Origin: Methanosarcina sp. 2.H.T.1A.6
Lineage (GTDB): Archaea > Halobacteriota > Methanosarcinia > Methanosarcinales > Methanosarcinaceae
Assembly (NCBI RefSeq): GCF_000979455.1
Contig: NZ_JJOY01000049.1
Span: 186,001 to 250,000 of the forward strand
DNA: 64,000 nt
Direction: 5' to 3'
Positions within the stretch are counted from its first letter, which is position 1; every line of letters starts with the position of its first letter. The position numbers and the translations under genes are program-made. The notes beneath the pieces are model-generated. The model saw nothing but the letters and a program-made list of their open reading frames with translations. It had not been told where the DNA came from and ran no database searches. Of the stretch, positions 37,171-46,440 are shown one piece after another.

Positions 37171-37492
37171 AATATTGAACTTAGAATACAAGTTACTTAA
37201 AAAGCGAATTGAAATTAAATAATTCTGCAAAAATGAGCTGGGTCCAGCGGAAGACACCTGTCATAAAAAATTGATCGAAGCTGGTGCAGGGATGCACTGG
37301 GGGTTTCCGCAATAACCTCCCTTACGAGCCAGGGGTTGTAAAGGCAGTGACCAATCTGGCACTGCCTATACTTCCGATGGGTCAAGAAAGACATATTTGA
37401 ACTTCTATATTCTTATTGCTTCTAAAATATCCGATTTAAGGATTATTCCTAATAGATCCGATTTAAGGATTATTCAGGGATCTCCAGAGCAC
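37171..37492. other. Intergenic region with a 28-bp period duplication
   Basis: No gene. The 20-nt string ATCCGATTTAAGGATTATTC occurs twice, 28 bp apart, near 37429-37476, between the convergent kinase and S-layer-like genes. Confidence 0.45.
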
Positions 37493-38749
37493 TTATTTAT
37501 TTTTCTGCTGCTTTTTTCTGTAAATCAGTACGCTGATCGCGATAAGGGCGACAAGCAGGATGCCGCCTACAATCATACCTGAACTTCCTCCCTGATTTTC
37601 CTCAACTTGCTGAATACGAAGATTGCTTACCAGATTTTCGTGTTTATTTATACCGTTGCCGTAAATTGCAGAAAGGCTAAGATTTATCGGTTCAGAGTTT
37701 TCTCCTACGTTTTTCGAAGATGGATCTGCTATAGCATCAAACTCTATTGTGAAAAGCTCATCAGCATCCATGGGGCCGATGAAATATTCGGCAGGGTAAA
37801 ATTTCACCCCTTCAGCTTCAGGTTTGATGCTCACGGAATTAAACTCATTAGGGTGGTTATTTGCCACATCAAACTCGAGGGCAGCTTCGCCGTTTACCAG
37901 TTTGAGGGGCTTTGAAGGAATCACCTTTACATTCGAAGAATCAACTTCAAGCGGAATGTTCTTCCGGCTATTGTAGTCAAAAGAGTTGCCTTCTATTGCA
38001 AGTTCAAGGTTGTGAGTTCCCTCACCTGCATCTTCAGAAACCATAACGTTAAATGTCAGTTTGATACTATCCCCTGGACCAAGAAGCCCCATCTCTCCGT
38101 AGGGAGCCTCAAGAACAACTATTCCCTCAGATAGCGGTCTCAAAACTGCGGCCTGGATTCTCGCATTGGTATCATAGTCTTTTCCATCAATAGTGACGGT
38201 AGGAGTTGTTGCGGTATTGCTGAGGGTCACTGTAACAGTGCCCCTGTCTCCAGGCATGAAAGCTTCAGGGTCAGAGATAACCTCTTTGAGTTCCAGAGTA
38301 CCTTTGCTGTCAAAGGTTTCAGTCCCTATCCTTATATCAAAAGTTTTCTCACTCCAGGGGCTGGTTTTATCGATCCTTGTACGGATGTCAATTGACCGGA
38401 TTCCCTTCTGAGCATTCTTGTCCACGAAAAGGTGAAACTCTTTGGATGCAAATTTGTTAGGGGCAAGAGCCCCTATATTCTGTACTGCGTTTGCCTGGGA
38501 ATCAAGGGAAAAGGGATATTCGGGGACTATTTCAATATCAACATTTTCTGCCCTGTCTCTACCTACGTTTTCTACCTGAACTGTTAGGTCAAGATACTCC
38601 CCTATTTTAGCAGGGTAAGGGTTTGTTTCAACTATTGTAACTTTCAGGTTTGCACTTGCAGTCGCAGCAGAAGCAGGTGCTGCAAAAATAAATGAAACTA
38701 AAAGTAGAAATATAACAACAAAAGTAATTGGGTTTTTCAGTCCTGTCAT
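37493..38749 (-). CDS. COG1361 S-layer-like exoprotein with CARDB-type repeats (cassette 1)
   Basis: A 418-residue membrane-anchored surface protein. A signal peptide (FVVIFLLLVSFIFAAPASAA, residues 9-28) is followed by three immunoglobulin-like/CARDB-type domains. These begin LKVTIVETNPYPAKIGEYLDLTVQVENVG, VFM/AFMPGDRGTVTVTLSNTATTPTVTIDGKDY and VIPSKPLKLVNGEAALEFDVANNHPNE. A C-terminal helix (MIVGGILLVALIAISVLIY) with a basic KKQQKNK stop follows. It resembles the paralog at 41972-43228 over its full length. COG1361 proteins often stand beside MacB-like ABC genes in Methanosarcina and may be the extracytoplasmic adaptor. Confidence 0.85.
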   Translation of the reverse strand: MTGLKNPITFVVIFLLLVSFIFAAPASAATASANLKVTIVETNPYPAKIGEYLDLTVQVENVGRDRAENVDIEIVPEYPFSLDSQANAVQNIGALAPNKFASKEFHLFVDKNAQKGIRSIDIRTRIDKTSPWSEKTFDIRIGTETFDSKGTLELKEVISDPEAFMPGDRGTVTVTLSNTATTPTVTIDGKDYDTNARIQAAVLRPLSEGIVVLEAPYGEMGLLGPGDSIKLTFNVMVSEDAGEGTHNLELAIEGNSFDYNSRKNIPLEVDSSNVKVIPSKPLKLVNGEAALEFDVANNHPNEFNSVSIKPEAEGVKFYPAEYFIGPMDADELFTIEFDAIADPSSKNVGENSEPINLSLSAIYGNGINKHENLVSNLRIQQVEENQGGSSGMIVGGILLVALIAISVLIYRKKQQKNK

Positions 38750-38811
38750 TTTAACTCATCCTGATTGACTAAATTTGGAAACTTAATTATTAGGTGTAGG
38801 CTGGGTTACTC

Positions 38812-38965
38812 TGGATTGTTCTGATTTCCTTGGTTATTCTGAGCATTGGATTATTCTGAGTATTGGATTATTCTGAGTATTGGATTATTCTGAGCATTGG
38901 ATTATTCTGATTTCCTTGGTTATTCTGAGTATCATATTATTCTGAGTATTATATTATTCTGAGTA
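38812..38965. repeat. Degenerate 17-20-bp tandem repeats
   Basis: Direct copies of a unit like GGATTATTCTGAGTATT, six or more, in the gap between the cassette 1 ATPase and S-layer-like genes. The equivalent gap in cassette 2 is only 20 bp, so the array is an expansion inside an operon. Confidence 0.7.
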
Positions 38966-38991
38966 CAATGAATTTTCCGAATTATTCTAGC

Positions 38992-39900
38992 TTATTCCGA
39001 ATTTCTCTGGATTATTCCGTCTTTTACGAGCACTACCCTGTCAGCATACTTCGCAATATCTGGATCATGCGTAATCATCACGATAGTCCTGCCATCTTCA
39101 TTCAGTTTGGTAAACATGCTGAGGATTTCGCAGCCTGTTTTAGAGTCCAGGTTTCCTGTAGGCTCATCCGCAAGGAGGATTGCAGGATCATTGATAAGAG
39201 CTCTGGCAATAGCTACCCTTTGCGATTGCCCTCCCGAAAGTTCACCTGGTTTGTGGTGCATACGGTCTTCAAGCCCTACCATTTTTAAAAGGTCTTTTGC
39301 CCTTTTGCGCGTATCCACACCTTCTCTTGTGTTAGCGTAGGTGGGCAGTTCAACATTTTCAAGAGCTGTAAGCCTTGGAATTAGGTTGAATGTCTGGAAT
39401 ACAAAGCCTATCTCAAGCCCCCGAAGCTTTGCAATTTCCCTATCAGATAGTGTATTGATATCAAGGCCTTTAATTATGATCTTCCCTTCTGTAGGTCTGT
39501 CAAGAAAACCTATGAGGTTCATAAGTGTACTTTTTCCTGATCCTGAAGGGCCCATTATAGCAAGAAATTCTCCTTCCCGTACTGTTAGATTGATGTCGCG
39601 AAGAATAGGAACTTCCATATCTCCCAGGGTATAACTCTTTTTAACATTGATGATTTCTATTACCGGGGCTCCTTTAAGCAGATTTTCTCCTTCGGTATCG
39701 TTTGCCGGGCGACTGGAACGGGGTAATTCACACTTAAATTGCTCTTCATCTGAAGTTTCATCCGAGGCAAAAAGGCTTTCTTCCGGAGATATCTTTTCTT
39801 CAGTTTCCCTACTTCTACCTGCTCCCGGGTTCGAATTTCCGGGAGGAGATACTTCGTGATCGAGTATTTTGGTCTTCATGTCCACTTCTTCACTGTTCAC
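38992..39900 (-). CDS. MacB/LolD-type ABC ATPase (cassette 1)
   Basis: A 302-residue ATPase. An ~80-residue charged N-terminal extension precedes a LolD/MacB-type domain: Walker A GPSGSGKST, Q-loop FVFQTFNLIPRL, signature LSGGQSQRV, Walker B ILLADEPTGNLDSKTG and H-loop ITHDPDIAKYAD. The paralog at 43249-43953 lacks the extension. The start is GTG at 39900, or ATG at 39879. It is the upstream gene of the ATPase/exoprotein pair of cassette 1, and TGTACAATAT lies about 30 bp upstream. Confidence 0.9.
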   Translation of the reverse strand: MNSEEVDMKTKILDHEVSPPGNSNPGAGRSRETEEKISPEESLFASDETSDEEQFKCELPRSSRPANDTEGENLLKGAPVIEIINVKKSYTLGDMEVPILRDINLTVREGEFLAIMGPSGSGKSTLMNLIGFLDRPTEGKIIIKGLDINTLSDREIAKLRGLEIGFVFQTFNLIPRLTALENVELPTYANTREGVDTRKRAKDLLKMVGLEDRMHHKPGELSGGQSQRVAIARALINDPAILLADEPTGNLDSKTGCEILSMFTKLNEDGRTIVMITHDPDIAKYADRVVLVKDGIIQRNSE

Positions 39901-40011
39901 ACTTTAAATATATTATTCTACTGAGTGCTGTACAATATCAACATTTTCCTTGTTTTAAGCTTTAAACGTTTGTTATCCATCTCATTTTATAATATCAAAT
40001 CTGCAAAATAA

Positions 40012-40497
40012 TTATTTTTCCCGATTCAGATTTTCAAGTTTTTCGATTACTTCTTCAAGTATGGTGTCAAGCTTGAGCATATCTCTGTGGTATCGTTTAA
40101 GGATTTCTATTTTTTCCTTCTGTGCCTCGCTGAGGTCTTCATTCTGATAATGCTCGATCATACGAGGGATTTCAATAGTTGCAGGTTGAATTTCACTTGC
40201 CTGTGCTCTTATCAGCTGTCCGATAGCAACCCTTAAGATGTCCTTGTTTGCCCTTACATAGACTTTCCTTGTGCCGGGCTTTGTCCCTCTTACAATAAAA
40301 CCCGAAGGCTCAAGCTGACGGATCTTGTTGCTTACCGAAGCCAGGGAATAGCCGGTCTCCTCAGCAAGCTCTTTCATTGAAACCTCTCCCGGTTCGATAA
40401 AAAGCTTGGCAACTATGGTTGCAGTGAGACTGTCCATTCCGTAGGCTTTGCCAACCCTTTGATAATAATTAATAAACTCCCTGTCAATCTGATCCAT
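40012..40497 (-). CDS. GbsR/MarR-like winged-helix regulator
   Basis: About 161 residues (ATG at 40497; another ATG at 40503). A winged helix is at residues 15-90 (SLTATIVAKLFIEPGEVSMKELAEETGYSLASVSNKIRQLEPSGFI), followed by a helical C-terminal dimerisation part (about 100-160). GbsR-like regulators respond to osmolytes or envelope signals. It lies between the two ABC/S-layer-like cassettes, on the same strand, about 110 bp upstream of the cassette 1 ATPase gene, so it is the natural candidate for their control. Confidence 0.8.
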   Translation of the reverse strand: MDQIDREFINYYQRVGKAYGMDSLTATIVAKLFIEPGEVSMKELAEETGYSLASVSNKIRQLEPSGFIVRGTKPGTRKVYVRANKDILRVAIGQLIRAQASEIQPATIEIPRMIEHYQNEDLSEAQKEKIEILKRYHRDMLKLDTILEEVIEKLENLNREK

Positions 40498-40721
40498 AAT
40501 CATTCATTCAATCATTTATTACTTTTAGTATTTAGTAAAAATAATGTAAATAGAAGTTACTTAAAAGTTATTCTTGCCCTATCAATTTTTAGTCGGTCTG
40601 GCTAAAAAAGAATCACTGGAAAAAGAAACGCTGGAAAAGAAACGCTGGAAAAAAAAGCTGAAGAATGCTGAAAAAAGAAAATATTGACAAGATAAGGGCC
40701 ATCTTCAAACTTGAAAGACCC

Positions 40722-41936
40722 TTACTCATACCTTAAGGCATCCACAGGATTCATGCTTGCAGCCTTTCTTGCGGGATACAGCCCTGCACCTACACCTACA
40801 AGGACCGAAACCAGAATCCCGATTTCGATTAGCTTGAATGGAAAAACCGGTGGAAGTTTAAGGGCATTTTCAAGGATGTAAGCTCCAAACCCGCCTATTG
40901 CAGTTCCCATCAGTCCCCCGAAGACGCTAACCATCACGGACTCCAGCAAAAAAAGGGATTGAATATTGGAGCTGCTGTAACCTACGGACTTCATTATACC
41001 AATTTCTCTTGTACGTTCGGTAACTGTTACGAGCATGATATTCATAATCCCTATCGAACCCACGAACAGTGAGACTAAAGCAAGGACGAGCAGGAAAGAA
41101 CTTAAGGCAGCTCCTAATGCTTCGGTCTCTTCAAGGACATCTACCTGATTGAATATGGTATAAGGCTTTGCATCTTCATCCTCAATATCCCTTTGAGGAA
41201 TTCCGAAGTTCCTGGCAAGCCTTTTATCCACTTCATCCGAAATATTGCGGATATTCTCAGAGCTTTCTGCCATCGCAAAGAAGGCTCCATAGTCCTGTTC
41301 TCCGGTCATCTCATTCATGGTCGAAATAGGGATATAAATTATCATGTCTGTACTGCCGTCTCCACCGACAATAGTTTCTTTTGAATCCTCCAGAACTCCT
41401 TTTACTTTGAAGCTTTTTCTTACAAGCGTACCGTCTTCCTGTCGGAATGCAATATCAACAGTGCTTCTATGCGAGATACTCCTGCCAAATTCCTCTTTTG
41501 CAAGGTCATACCCAAGAACAGCAGAGTAAATGTCCTTATCAGTCAGGAAACTTCCCTCTTCCATTTTAATTCCCTGGATTTCCTGAAAGTCCCCATTTAC
41601 ACCCACAATGCTCACACTTTTAGTATCTGAAAGATAGTTGATCTCTCCTGATATTGTTTTTCTGGGAGAAACTCCCAAAATTCCTGGAGTATTTTCAATT
41701 ATTTCAAGCTCACTTTCATAAAATAGGTTTGGTTGGTCACTATATGCAATTATGAAATTTGAGCCTACAGAGGCGACCTCATTGGTAAAAAACTGATTGA
41801 AGCTGGCACCAAGGGATGCGTTTATGATTACTGCTGCAATGCCTATCACAATTCCGAGCGTTGTGAGTGCAGACCGAAGCTTGGAGCTGCGTATACTTCC
41901 AGAAGCAATATGGGCTGCCTGTACAAATTGTATCAT
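40722..41936 (-). CDS. MacB/FtsX-type ABC permease (cassette 2)
   Basis: A 404-residue permease with the same layout as the protein at 33929-35155: an N-terminal helix (LRSALTTLGIVIGIAAVIINASLG), a MacB_PCD extracytoplasmic domain, FVGSIGIMNIMLVTVTERTREIGIMKSVGYS, and the ending LYPARKAASMNPVDALRYE. It is the last gene of an intact ATPase-exoprotein-permease operon; only 35 bp separate it from the exoprotein gene. Confidence 0.9.
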   Translation of the reverse strand: MIQFVQAAHIASGSIRSSKLRSALTTLGIVIGIAAVIINASLGASFNQFFTNEVASVGSNFIIAYSDQPNLFYESELEIIENTPGILGVSPRKTISGEINYLSDTKSVSIVGVNGDFQEIQGIKMEEGSFLTDKDIYSAVLGYDLAKEEFGRSISHRSTVDIAFRQEDGTLVRKSFKVKGVLEDSKETIVGGDGSTDMIIYIPISTMNEMTGEQDYGAFFAMAESSENIRNISDEVDKRLARNFGIPQRDIEDEDAKPYTIFNQVDVLEETEALGAALSSFLLVLALVSLFVGSIGIMNIMLVTVTERTREIGIMKSVGYSSSNIQSLFLLESVMVSVFGGLMGTAIGGFGAYILENALKLPPVFPFKLIEIGILVSVLVGVGAGLYPARKAASMNPVDALRYE

Positions 41937-41971
41937 ATTTTACCCCCCTAAATATGATATTTAGCCAATCT

Positions 41972-43228
41972 TCATCTGCTTATTGTTTTTTTCTTTCTGT
42001 AGATTAGAAAGGCTGCAGGGATAAAGACTGCAATAAGTCCACCTGCAATTGCAACTGTAGAGTTTGTCTCAGGAGTCCGGGAATCCGTTTCAAGGTTCAG
42101 ATTACCTGCAACATTTTCGTGCCTGTTGATGCCATTGTTGTAGTTTGCAGTTACATTCATGCTTACGGGTCCCGAAGATTTTTTACCGGTATCCGAGGAA
42201 CTGTCTATCATTGCATCAAACTTTATTGTGAAAAGTTCGTCAGGATCCATAGGTCCGATGAAGTATTCGGCAGGGTAAAACTTTACACCTTCAGCTTTAG
42301 GTCTTATGCTGACAGAGTTTAGTTCATTAGGATGGGTATTTGCTACATCAAACTCTACGGTAGTTGTCCCATCCACCATCTGTAGTGGCTTTGAAGGAAT
42401 TACCTTTATATTCGAAGAATCGACTTTAAGCGGAATGTTCTTCTTGCTGTTGTAGTCAAATGAGTTTCCCTCAATTGCAAGTTCAAAATTGTGAATTCCT
42501 TCCCTTGCATCTTCTTCAACCTCTACATTGAAGGTCAATTTGATACTGTCTCCCGGGCCCACAAGTCCCATTTCATAATATGGAGCTTCCGAAACTCTTA
42601 TTCCGTCAGACAGAGGCCTCAAAACCGCAGCTTGGATTCTCGCATTGGTATCATAGTCTTTTCCATCAATGGTAACTGTAGGCGTAGTTGCTGTATTCTT
42701 AAGAGTTACTGTAACAGTTCCCCTATCTCCAGGCATAAAGACTTCAGGAGACGAAACGATTTCTGCAAGCTCAACGGTACCTTTGCTGGTAAAGGCTTCA
42801 GTACCTATCCTGATATCAAAACTTTTCTCACTCCATGGATTGTCCTTATCAGCCCTGGAGTGAATCTCAATAGGACGAACGCCTTTCTGGGCTTTTTTAT
42901 CAACATACAGATAGAATTCCTTTGTAGCGGTTCTGCCAGGATTGAGAGCTCCAATGTTCTGCACAGTGTTTACATTGGAATCCAGAGAGAAAGGATACTC
43001 AGGGATTATTTTTATGTCAATATCATTGGCTTTGTTCTCTCCGATGTTTTCCACCTGTATGGTCAGGGTCAGGTATTCCCCTATCTTTGCAGGATAAGGA
43101 TTTGTTTCGATAATCGTTACTTTCAGGCTCGGACTACCTACAGCCGCTGAAGCCGGAGACACAAAAACAGAGGCTATCAGAAGTAAAGAAAAAAAAGTTG
43201 CGATGAAATGCTCTTTAATCAATTCCAT
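41972..43228 (-). CDS. COG1361 S-layer-like exoprotein (cassette 2)
   Basis: A 418-residue paralog of the protein at 37493-38749. It has a signal peptide (FIATFFSLLLIASVFVSPASAA, about 8-29), the same three beta-sandwich regions with MPGDRGTVTVTLKNTATTPT, and a C-terminal helix followed by KKKTISR. The middle gene of the intact operon, it starts 20 bp after the ATPase stop. Its anchored, extracytoplasmic position suits contact with the MacB_PCD domain of the permease; this is inference. Confidence 0.86.
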   Translation of the reverse strand: MELIKEHFIATFFSLLLIASVFVSPASAAVGSPSLKVTIIETNPYPAKIGEYLTLTIQVENIGENKANDIDIKIIPEYPFSLDSNVNTVQNIGALNPGRTATKEFYLYVDKKAQKGVRPIEIHSRADKDNPWSEKSFDIRIGTEAFTSKGTVELAEIVSSPEVFMPGDRGTVTVTLKNTATTPTVTIDGKDYDTNARIQAAVLRPLSDGIRVSEAPYYEMGLVGPGDSIKLTFNVEVEEDAREGIHNFELAIEGNSFDYNSKKNIPLKVDSSNIKVIPSKPLQMVDGTTTVEFDVANTHPNELNSVSIRPKAEGVKFYPAEYFIGPMDPDELFTIKFDAMIDSSSDTGKKSSGPVSMNVTANYNNGINRHENVAGNLNLETDSRTPETNSTVAIAGGLIAVFIPAAFLIYRKKKTISR

Positions 43229-43248
43229 GTATTCCCCACCTTAGTTAT

Positions 43249-43953
43249 TTAGTTATATTGAATTACTCCATCTTTTACGAGCACTACCCTGTCAGCATAT
43301 TTTGCGATCTCAGGGTCGTGTGTAACAATAACTACTGTCCTTCCCTCGTTATTCAAATCCATGAATATTCGGAGGATCTCAGAACCTGTTTTTGAGTCCA
43401 GGTTTCCAGTCGGCTCATCAGCAAGGATGAGCGAAGGATCATTGATAAGTGCCCTTGCAATTGAGACCCTCTGAGATTGGCCTCCGGAAAGTTCTCCTGG
43501 CTTGTGGTGCATACGGTCCTGCAGTCCCATAAGTTTCAGGAGTTCCGTTGCACGCTTTCGTGGATCGATGCTCCTCGAATTGGCAAAAGTTGGGAGCAAA
43601 ACATTCTCAAAAGCGGTCAGACGAGGAACAAGGTTGAATGTCTGAAAAACGAAACCTATCTCAAGCCCCCGGAGATGGGCAAGTTCTTCATCTGACATTC
43701 TGTGCAGGTCCCTCCCCCTTATAATCACCTGCCCTTCCGTAGGTCTGTCAAGGCAGCCTATAAGGTTCATTAAAGTACTTTTCCCTGAGCCAGATGGTCC
43801 CATTATAGCCAGGAATTCTCCCTTTTCTATTTTAAGGTTAATACCTGAGAGTACCGGAACTTCCATGTCTCCAAGCACATAACTTTTCCTTACATTGGAA
43901 ACTTCGACAATAGGGTACCTATCCTCAGATAAACTATTCTTATTAATGTTCAC
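43249..43953 (-). CDS. MacB/LolD-type ABC ATPase (cassette 2)
   Basis: A 234-residue ATPase with Walker A GPSGSGKST (about 52-60), Q-loop FVFQTFNLVPRL, signature LSGGQSQRV, Walker B LILADEPTGNLDSKTG and H-loop VTHDPEIAKYAD. It is first in the contiguous operon ATPase-exoprotein-permease. Compared with cassette 1 it lacks the long N-terminal extension. A GGGGAGGGGG-type ribosome binding site lies just ahead of the ATG. Confidence 0.92.
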   Translation of the reverse strand: MNINKNSLSEDRYPIVEVSNVRKSYVLGDMEVPVLSGINLKIEKGEFLAIMGPSGSGKSTLMNLIGCLDRPTEGQVIIRGRDLHRMSDEELAHLRGLEIGFVFQTFNLVPRLTAFENVLLPTFANSRSIDPRKRATELLKLMGLQDRMHHKPGELSGGQSQRVSIARALINDPSLILADEPTGNLDSKTGSEILRIFMDLNNEGRTVVIVTHDPEIAKYADRVVLVKDGVIQYN

Positions 43954-44826
43954 ATCCCCCTCCCCAATTTTACTGAGATATGATCAGAAAAAATCACATT
44001 GAATAATCTCAATTGTTTTTACTCCTTATGTAAGAAAATCCATTTTAATCTATGCTCTCTAAATTTTTTTCAAAAATTGAATTTCAAGTCCAACTGTTGT
44101 CGATTTATGTCTGCCAATGCAGGCTTTTAAAACTGAACTTTGAAAATAAGCACTAGATACACTGTTTTTGACTCTTGAATAGACTATTGAGTTTCAGACA
44201 TGATTTTTGCTTAAAATCACCGGGCATTAAAATAAGCATAGTTTTGGACAGTAGAAATCGGAAGTTAAGATTTGTTTCTGGTAGCATATGGCTTTTGCAG
44301 GAAATTTGTGCTCCCATCCCGAGACCTATCTTTGTTATTTTAAACTGCTTTCTCTCATACATCGGTTGTATAAATGTAATAGACAAAATCGAAAAACCGC
44401 AGTCTCTGAACCAATCAGTTTCAAAAAGTTATTCTTTAGCCGGGGCAGGCATCCAAATATTCAGGTCAAGGTTAAAATCTAAGTGAAACATTCAAACATC
44501 TATTGTATTAAAAAATATATGCCCTGTTATACAGGAGCTTGCCTCCAAATATTTGAGATCTATTATTCATAAGGAGATGTAATTCTGTCCAATTTATATA
44601 ATCTTGTATATATAGCTAAATATAGCCACTGCCAGTTAGAAATTTGAACTGTATATCTCAAGAATAAAAGAAATTCTCAGCAATAATCTTTCTAAGTGGC
44701 TGAAAGAGTCGCAAGCTTTGGAGGCTTGATAAAGAAGGCTGTAAACAAACATTTCAGAGAAGTGCACTCAAAAGAGTGTACACAAGAACCGGTGTGAAAA
44801 GAATATGACATGTGGAGGGAGTAAAT
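43954..44826. other. AT-rich region upstream of the micro-ORF cluster
   Basis: No supported gene; open frames at 44153-44486 on both strands have no ribosome binding site or family signal. TATA-like TTTATATAATCTTGTATATATA (around 44593-44614) is a possible promoter for the micro-ORF cluster. A hairpin GTGCACTC AAAA GAGTGTAC lies at about 44762-44781. Confidence 0.4.
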
Positions 44827-44904
44827 ATGTTTTTTGGAATTAATCTCGGTATGTTTTTTGCGGTTGTTTTTAACTTTAACCTCGGTATGCTCTTCGGCTT
44901 CTAA
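44827..44904 (+). CDS. 25-residue hydrophobic micro-ORF (MFF type 1)
   Basis: ATG at 44827 opens a 25-codon frame ending at TAA 44902. It begins MFFGINLGMFF and ends NLGMLFGF; the motif NLGM-F occurs twice, so the peptide is an internal repeat. All residues are uncharged and mostly Phe, Leu, Gly, Val and Met, giving one membrane-spanning segment. GTGGAGGGAG lies 6-8 nt upstream. The same leader occurs before the other micro-ORFs in this cluster. No known family is recognised. Confidence 0.55.
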   Translation: MFFGINLGMFFAVVFNFNLGMLFGF

Positions 44905-44955
44905 TCGCGATTGTTAGATCGAGGTCTTAGTTAAGTTGATTGCACGTATGATGAA

Positions 44956-45027
44956 ATATGGATAATTACAGAAACAAAAATCTGGATAATTACAGAAACA
45001 AAAATCTGGATAATTGCAGAAACAAGA
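44956..45027. repeat. 24-bp tandem repeat, three copies
   Basis: The unit is close to GGATAATTACAGAAACAAAA plus ATCT. It sits directly upstream of the second micro-ORF and merges into its ribosome binding site. Confidence 0.7.
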
Positions 45028-45039
45028 GAGGTAATGAAA

Positions 45040-45117
45040 ATGTTCTTCAATCTTGTATATTCAAAGATCATCAGATATTACGAAGCAACCTTCTTCAGCT
45101 TCACTTACTGGATCTGA
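45040..45117 (+). CDS. 25-residue aromatic micro-ORF (MFF type 2, copy 1)
   Basis: A 25-codon frame beginning MFFNLVYSKIIRYYEA and ending in SFTYWI, followed by TGA. AGAGGT lies 7 nt upstream; an in-frame ATG two codons earlier (45034) is too close to it. The peptide is amphipathic with four Tyr/Trp residues plus Phe and Ile, a basic KIIR centre and one Glu. Two further near-identical copies follow at 45283 and 45648. A 93-codon frame overlaps it in another phase but is not conserved in the copies. Confidence 0.6.
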   Translation: MFFNLVYSKIIRYYEATFFSFTYWI

Positions 45118-45282
45118 TAAGGTTACATTGTAATAATCATGAAGGTCTCTGCCTGGATGTTTATCAAGGATATTGGGAATCCTGGGAGTCATTTATTAAC
45201 AATTTTCCGATAATCACGATTGCAGAAGACCGTGTATAACGGGGGATGAACAAAATACAGGAAAAGAGTGGAGGGAACTGAA

Positions 45283-45360
45283 ATGTTCTTCAACCTTGTA
45301 TATTCAAAGATCATCAGATATTACGAAGCAACCTTCCTCAGCTTCACTTACTGGATCTGA
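45283..45360 (+). CDS. 25-residue aromatic micro-ORF (MFF type 2, copy 2)
   Basis: The same length, start and stop phase as copy 1. It differs in protein sequence only by Leu for Phe at residue 19 and by a silent change in the Asn-4 codon. GGAGGGA lies 7 nt upstream of the ATG. The repeat unit linking copies 1 and 2 is 243 bp long and includes spacer and leader. Confidence 0.65.
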   Translation: MFFNLVYSKIIRYYEATFLSFTYWI

Positions 45361-45430
45361 TAAGGTTACATTGTAATAATCATGAAGGTCTCTGCCTGGA
45401 TGTTATCACGGATATCGGAATTTATTTATT

Positions 45431-45559
45431 GAGCTTATCCCAAAACCAATTTTAGTCTCTAATCAGTAAAGTTTCAGAACTATTTTCATGATCCGAAACT
45501 CTATTGATTATTCTGAATACGAGATTTAGAGAAGCAATTTTGAGTTTTGGGATCGGCTT
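45431..45559. mobile_element. 129-bp MITE, copy A
   Basis: Ends are GAGCTTATCCCAAAAC on the left and, reversed, AAGCCGATCCCAAAAC on the right. ATT is duplicated at 45428-45430 and 45560-45562. The spacer between micro-ORF copies 1 and 2 holds the same site uninterrupted (around 45192-45202, ATTTATTAACAAT). This gives a natural empty site and fixes the boundaries. Confidence 0.85.
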
Positions 45560-45647
45560 ATTAACAACTTTCCGATAGTCCCAATTGCAGAAGACCGTGT
45601 ATAACGGGGGATGAACAAAATACAGGAAAAGAGTGGAGGGAACTGAA

Positions 45648-45725
45648 ATGTTCTTCAACCTTGTATATTCAAAGATCATCAGATACTACGAAGCAACCTT
45701 TATCAGCTTCACTTACTGGATCTAA
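45648..45725 (+). CDS. 25-residue aromatic micro-ORF (MFF type 2, copy 3)
   Basis: The same 25-codon frame as copies 1 and 2, with Ile at residue 19 and silent changes in other codons (for example TAT to TAC and TTC to TTT). It ends with TAA rather than TGA. The GGAGGGA leader is unchanged. Substitutions across the three copies are silent or swap Phe, Leu and Ile, the pattern of a selected hydrophobic peptide. Confidence 0.65.
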   Translation: MFFNLVYSKIIRYYEATFISFTYWI

Positions 45726-45767
45726 TTAGGCAGCAATACCGGTGAAAAAATTAGATACTTATATGAA

Positions 45768-45797
45768 GTTGCCTGCTTTTCAGGCAACTTTATCTTT
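45768..45797 (+). terminator. Terminator after the micro-ORF cluster
   Basis: A perfect 8-bp stem GTTGCCTG (45768-45775)/CAGGCAAC (45781-45788) is followed by TTTATCTTT. It lies 43 nt past the third type 2 micro-ORF, marking the end of a plus-strand transcript. Confidence 0.7.
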
Positions 45798-46440
45798 ACA
45801 AAAGAAGTCTGTAATTATAACTTTTTTACTTTTCCTATATTTCATAATTATTTTCTTTATTTGATGGTTTTTTTACTTTTTTAATAGCTTCATCTATTTT
45901 TAATTTACTCTCTAATATATAATATAAAAGACATACGTAATATTTGAAATCACATTAAAAGCATCAATTTAGGGAGTGGGTTCAATATTTTTTAGACATT
46001 GTAATTTTCTGTATGGCATTCTGAGAGATGAATCACGTAGTTTAATAAAAAAACAATATGTATAGACGGTCTAGCTTTTTGTCACAATGAATTATTCTGT
46101 ATCTAAATACTCAAAGACTACTATTTGTAAGGAGTAGTCGTTCTTTACATTATATATAAATTCATAATATACCTGTATATTGATACTCCTTTAGCAACTA
46201 TAATTAGGGCTAAAAGTCCTAATATGCTCAGATCATTTTAAATATAGTCATCAATCAAATACAAAGTTTCTAGCTATTGAATCTAAAACCCTTAAAGCCC
46301 TTAAGCTTTTTAGCTAGATATCTCTGCAATTGTTTGATGTCTGCTATAGTTCAAGAATAGGTGTGGGAGTATAAAGCGGAATGGGGGGTTGGAGAAGAGA
46401 ACCGGTAAATCATTGAAAATTGGGCTCAATTTCGGTTTAA
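45798..46440. other. AT-rich region without a gene
   Basis: No supported gene. A hairpin GACTACT (46116-46122)/AGTAGTC (46133-46139) is followed by GTTCTTT. Confidence 0.4.

Noticed and set aside
44153-44486. Opposed frames of 77-103 codons
   Set aside because: They resemble no transposase or other family, lack ribosome binding sites and overlap each other.
44958-45239. 93-codon frame with an 8-residue repeat (LDNYRNKN)
   Set aside because: It arises from the 24-bp tandem repeat and crosses micro-ORF copy 1 in another phase; its frame is not kept in the duplicated copy, whereas the 25-codon frame is.
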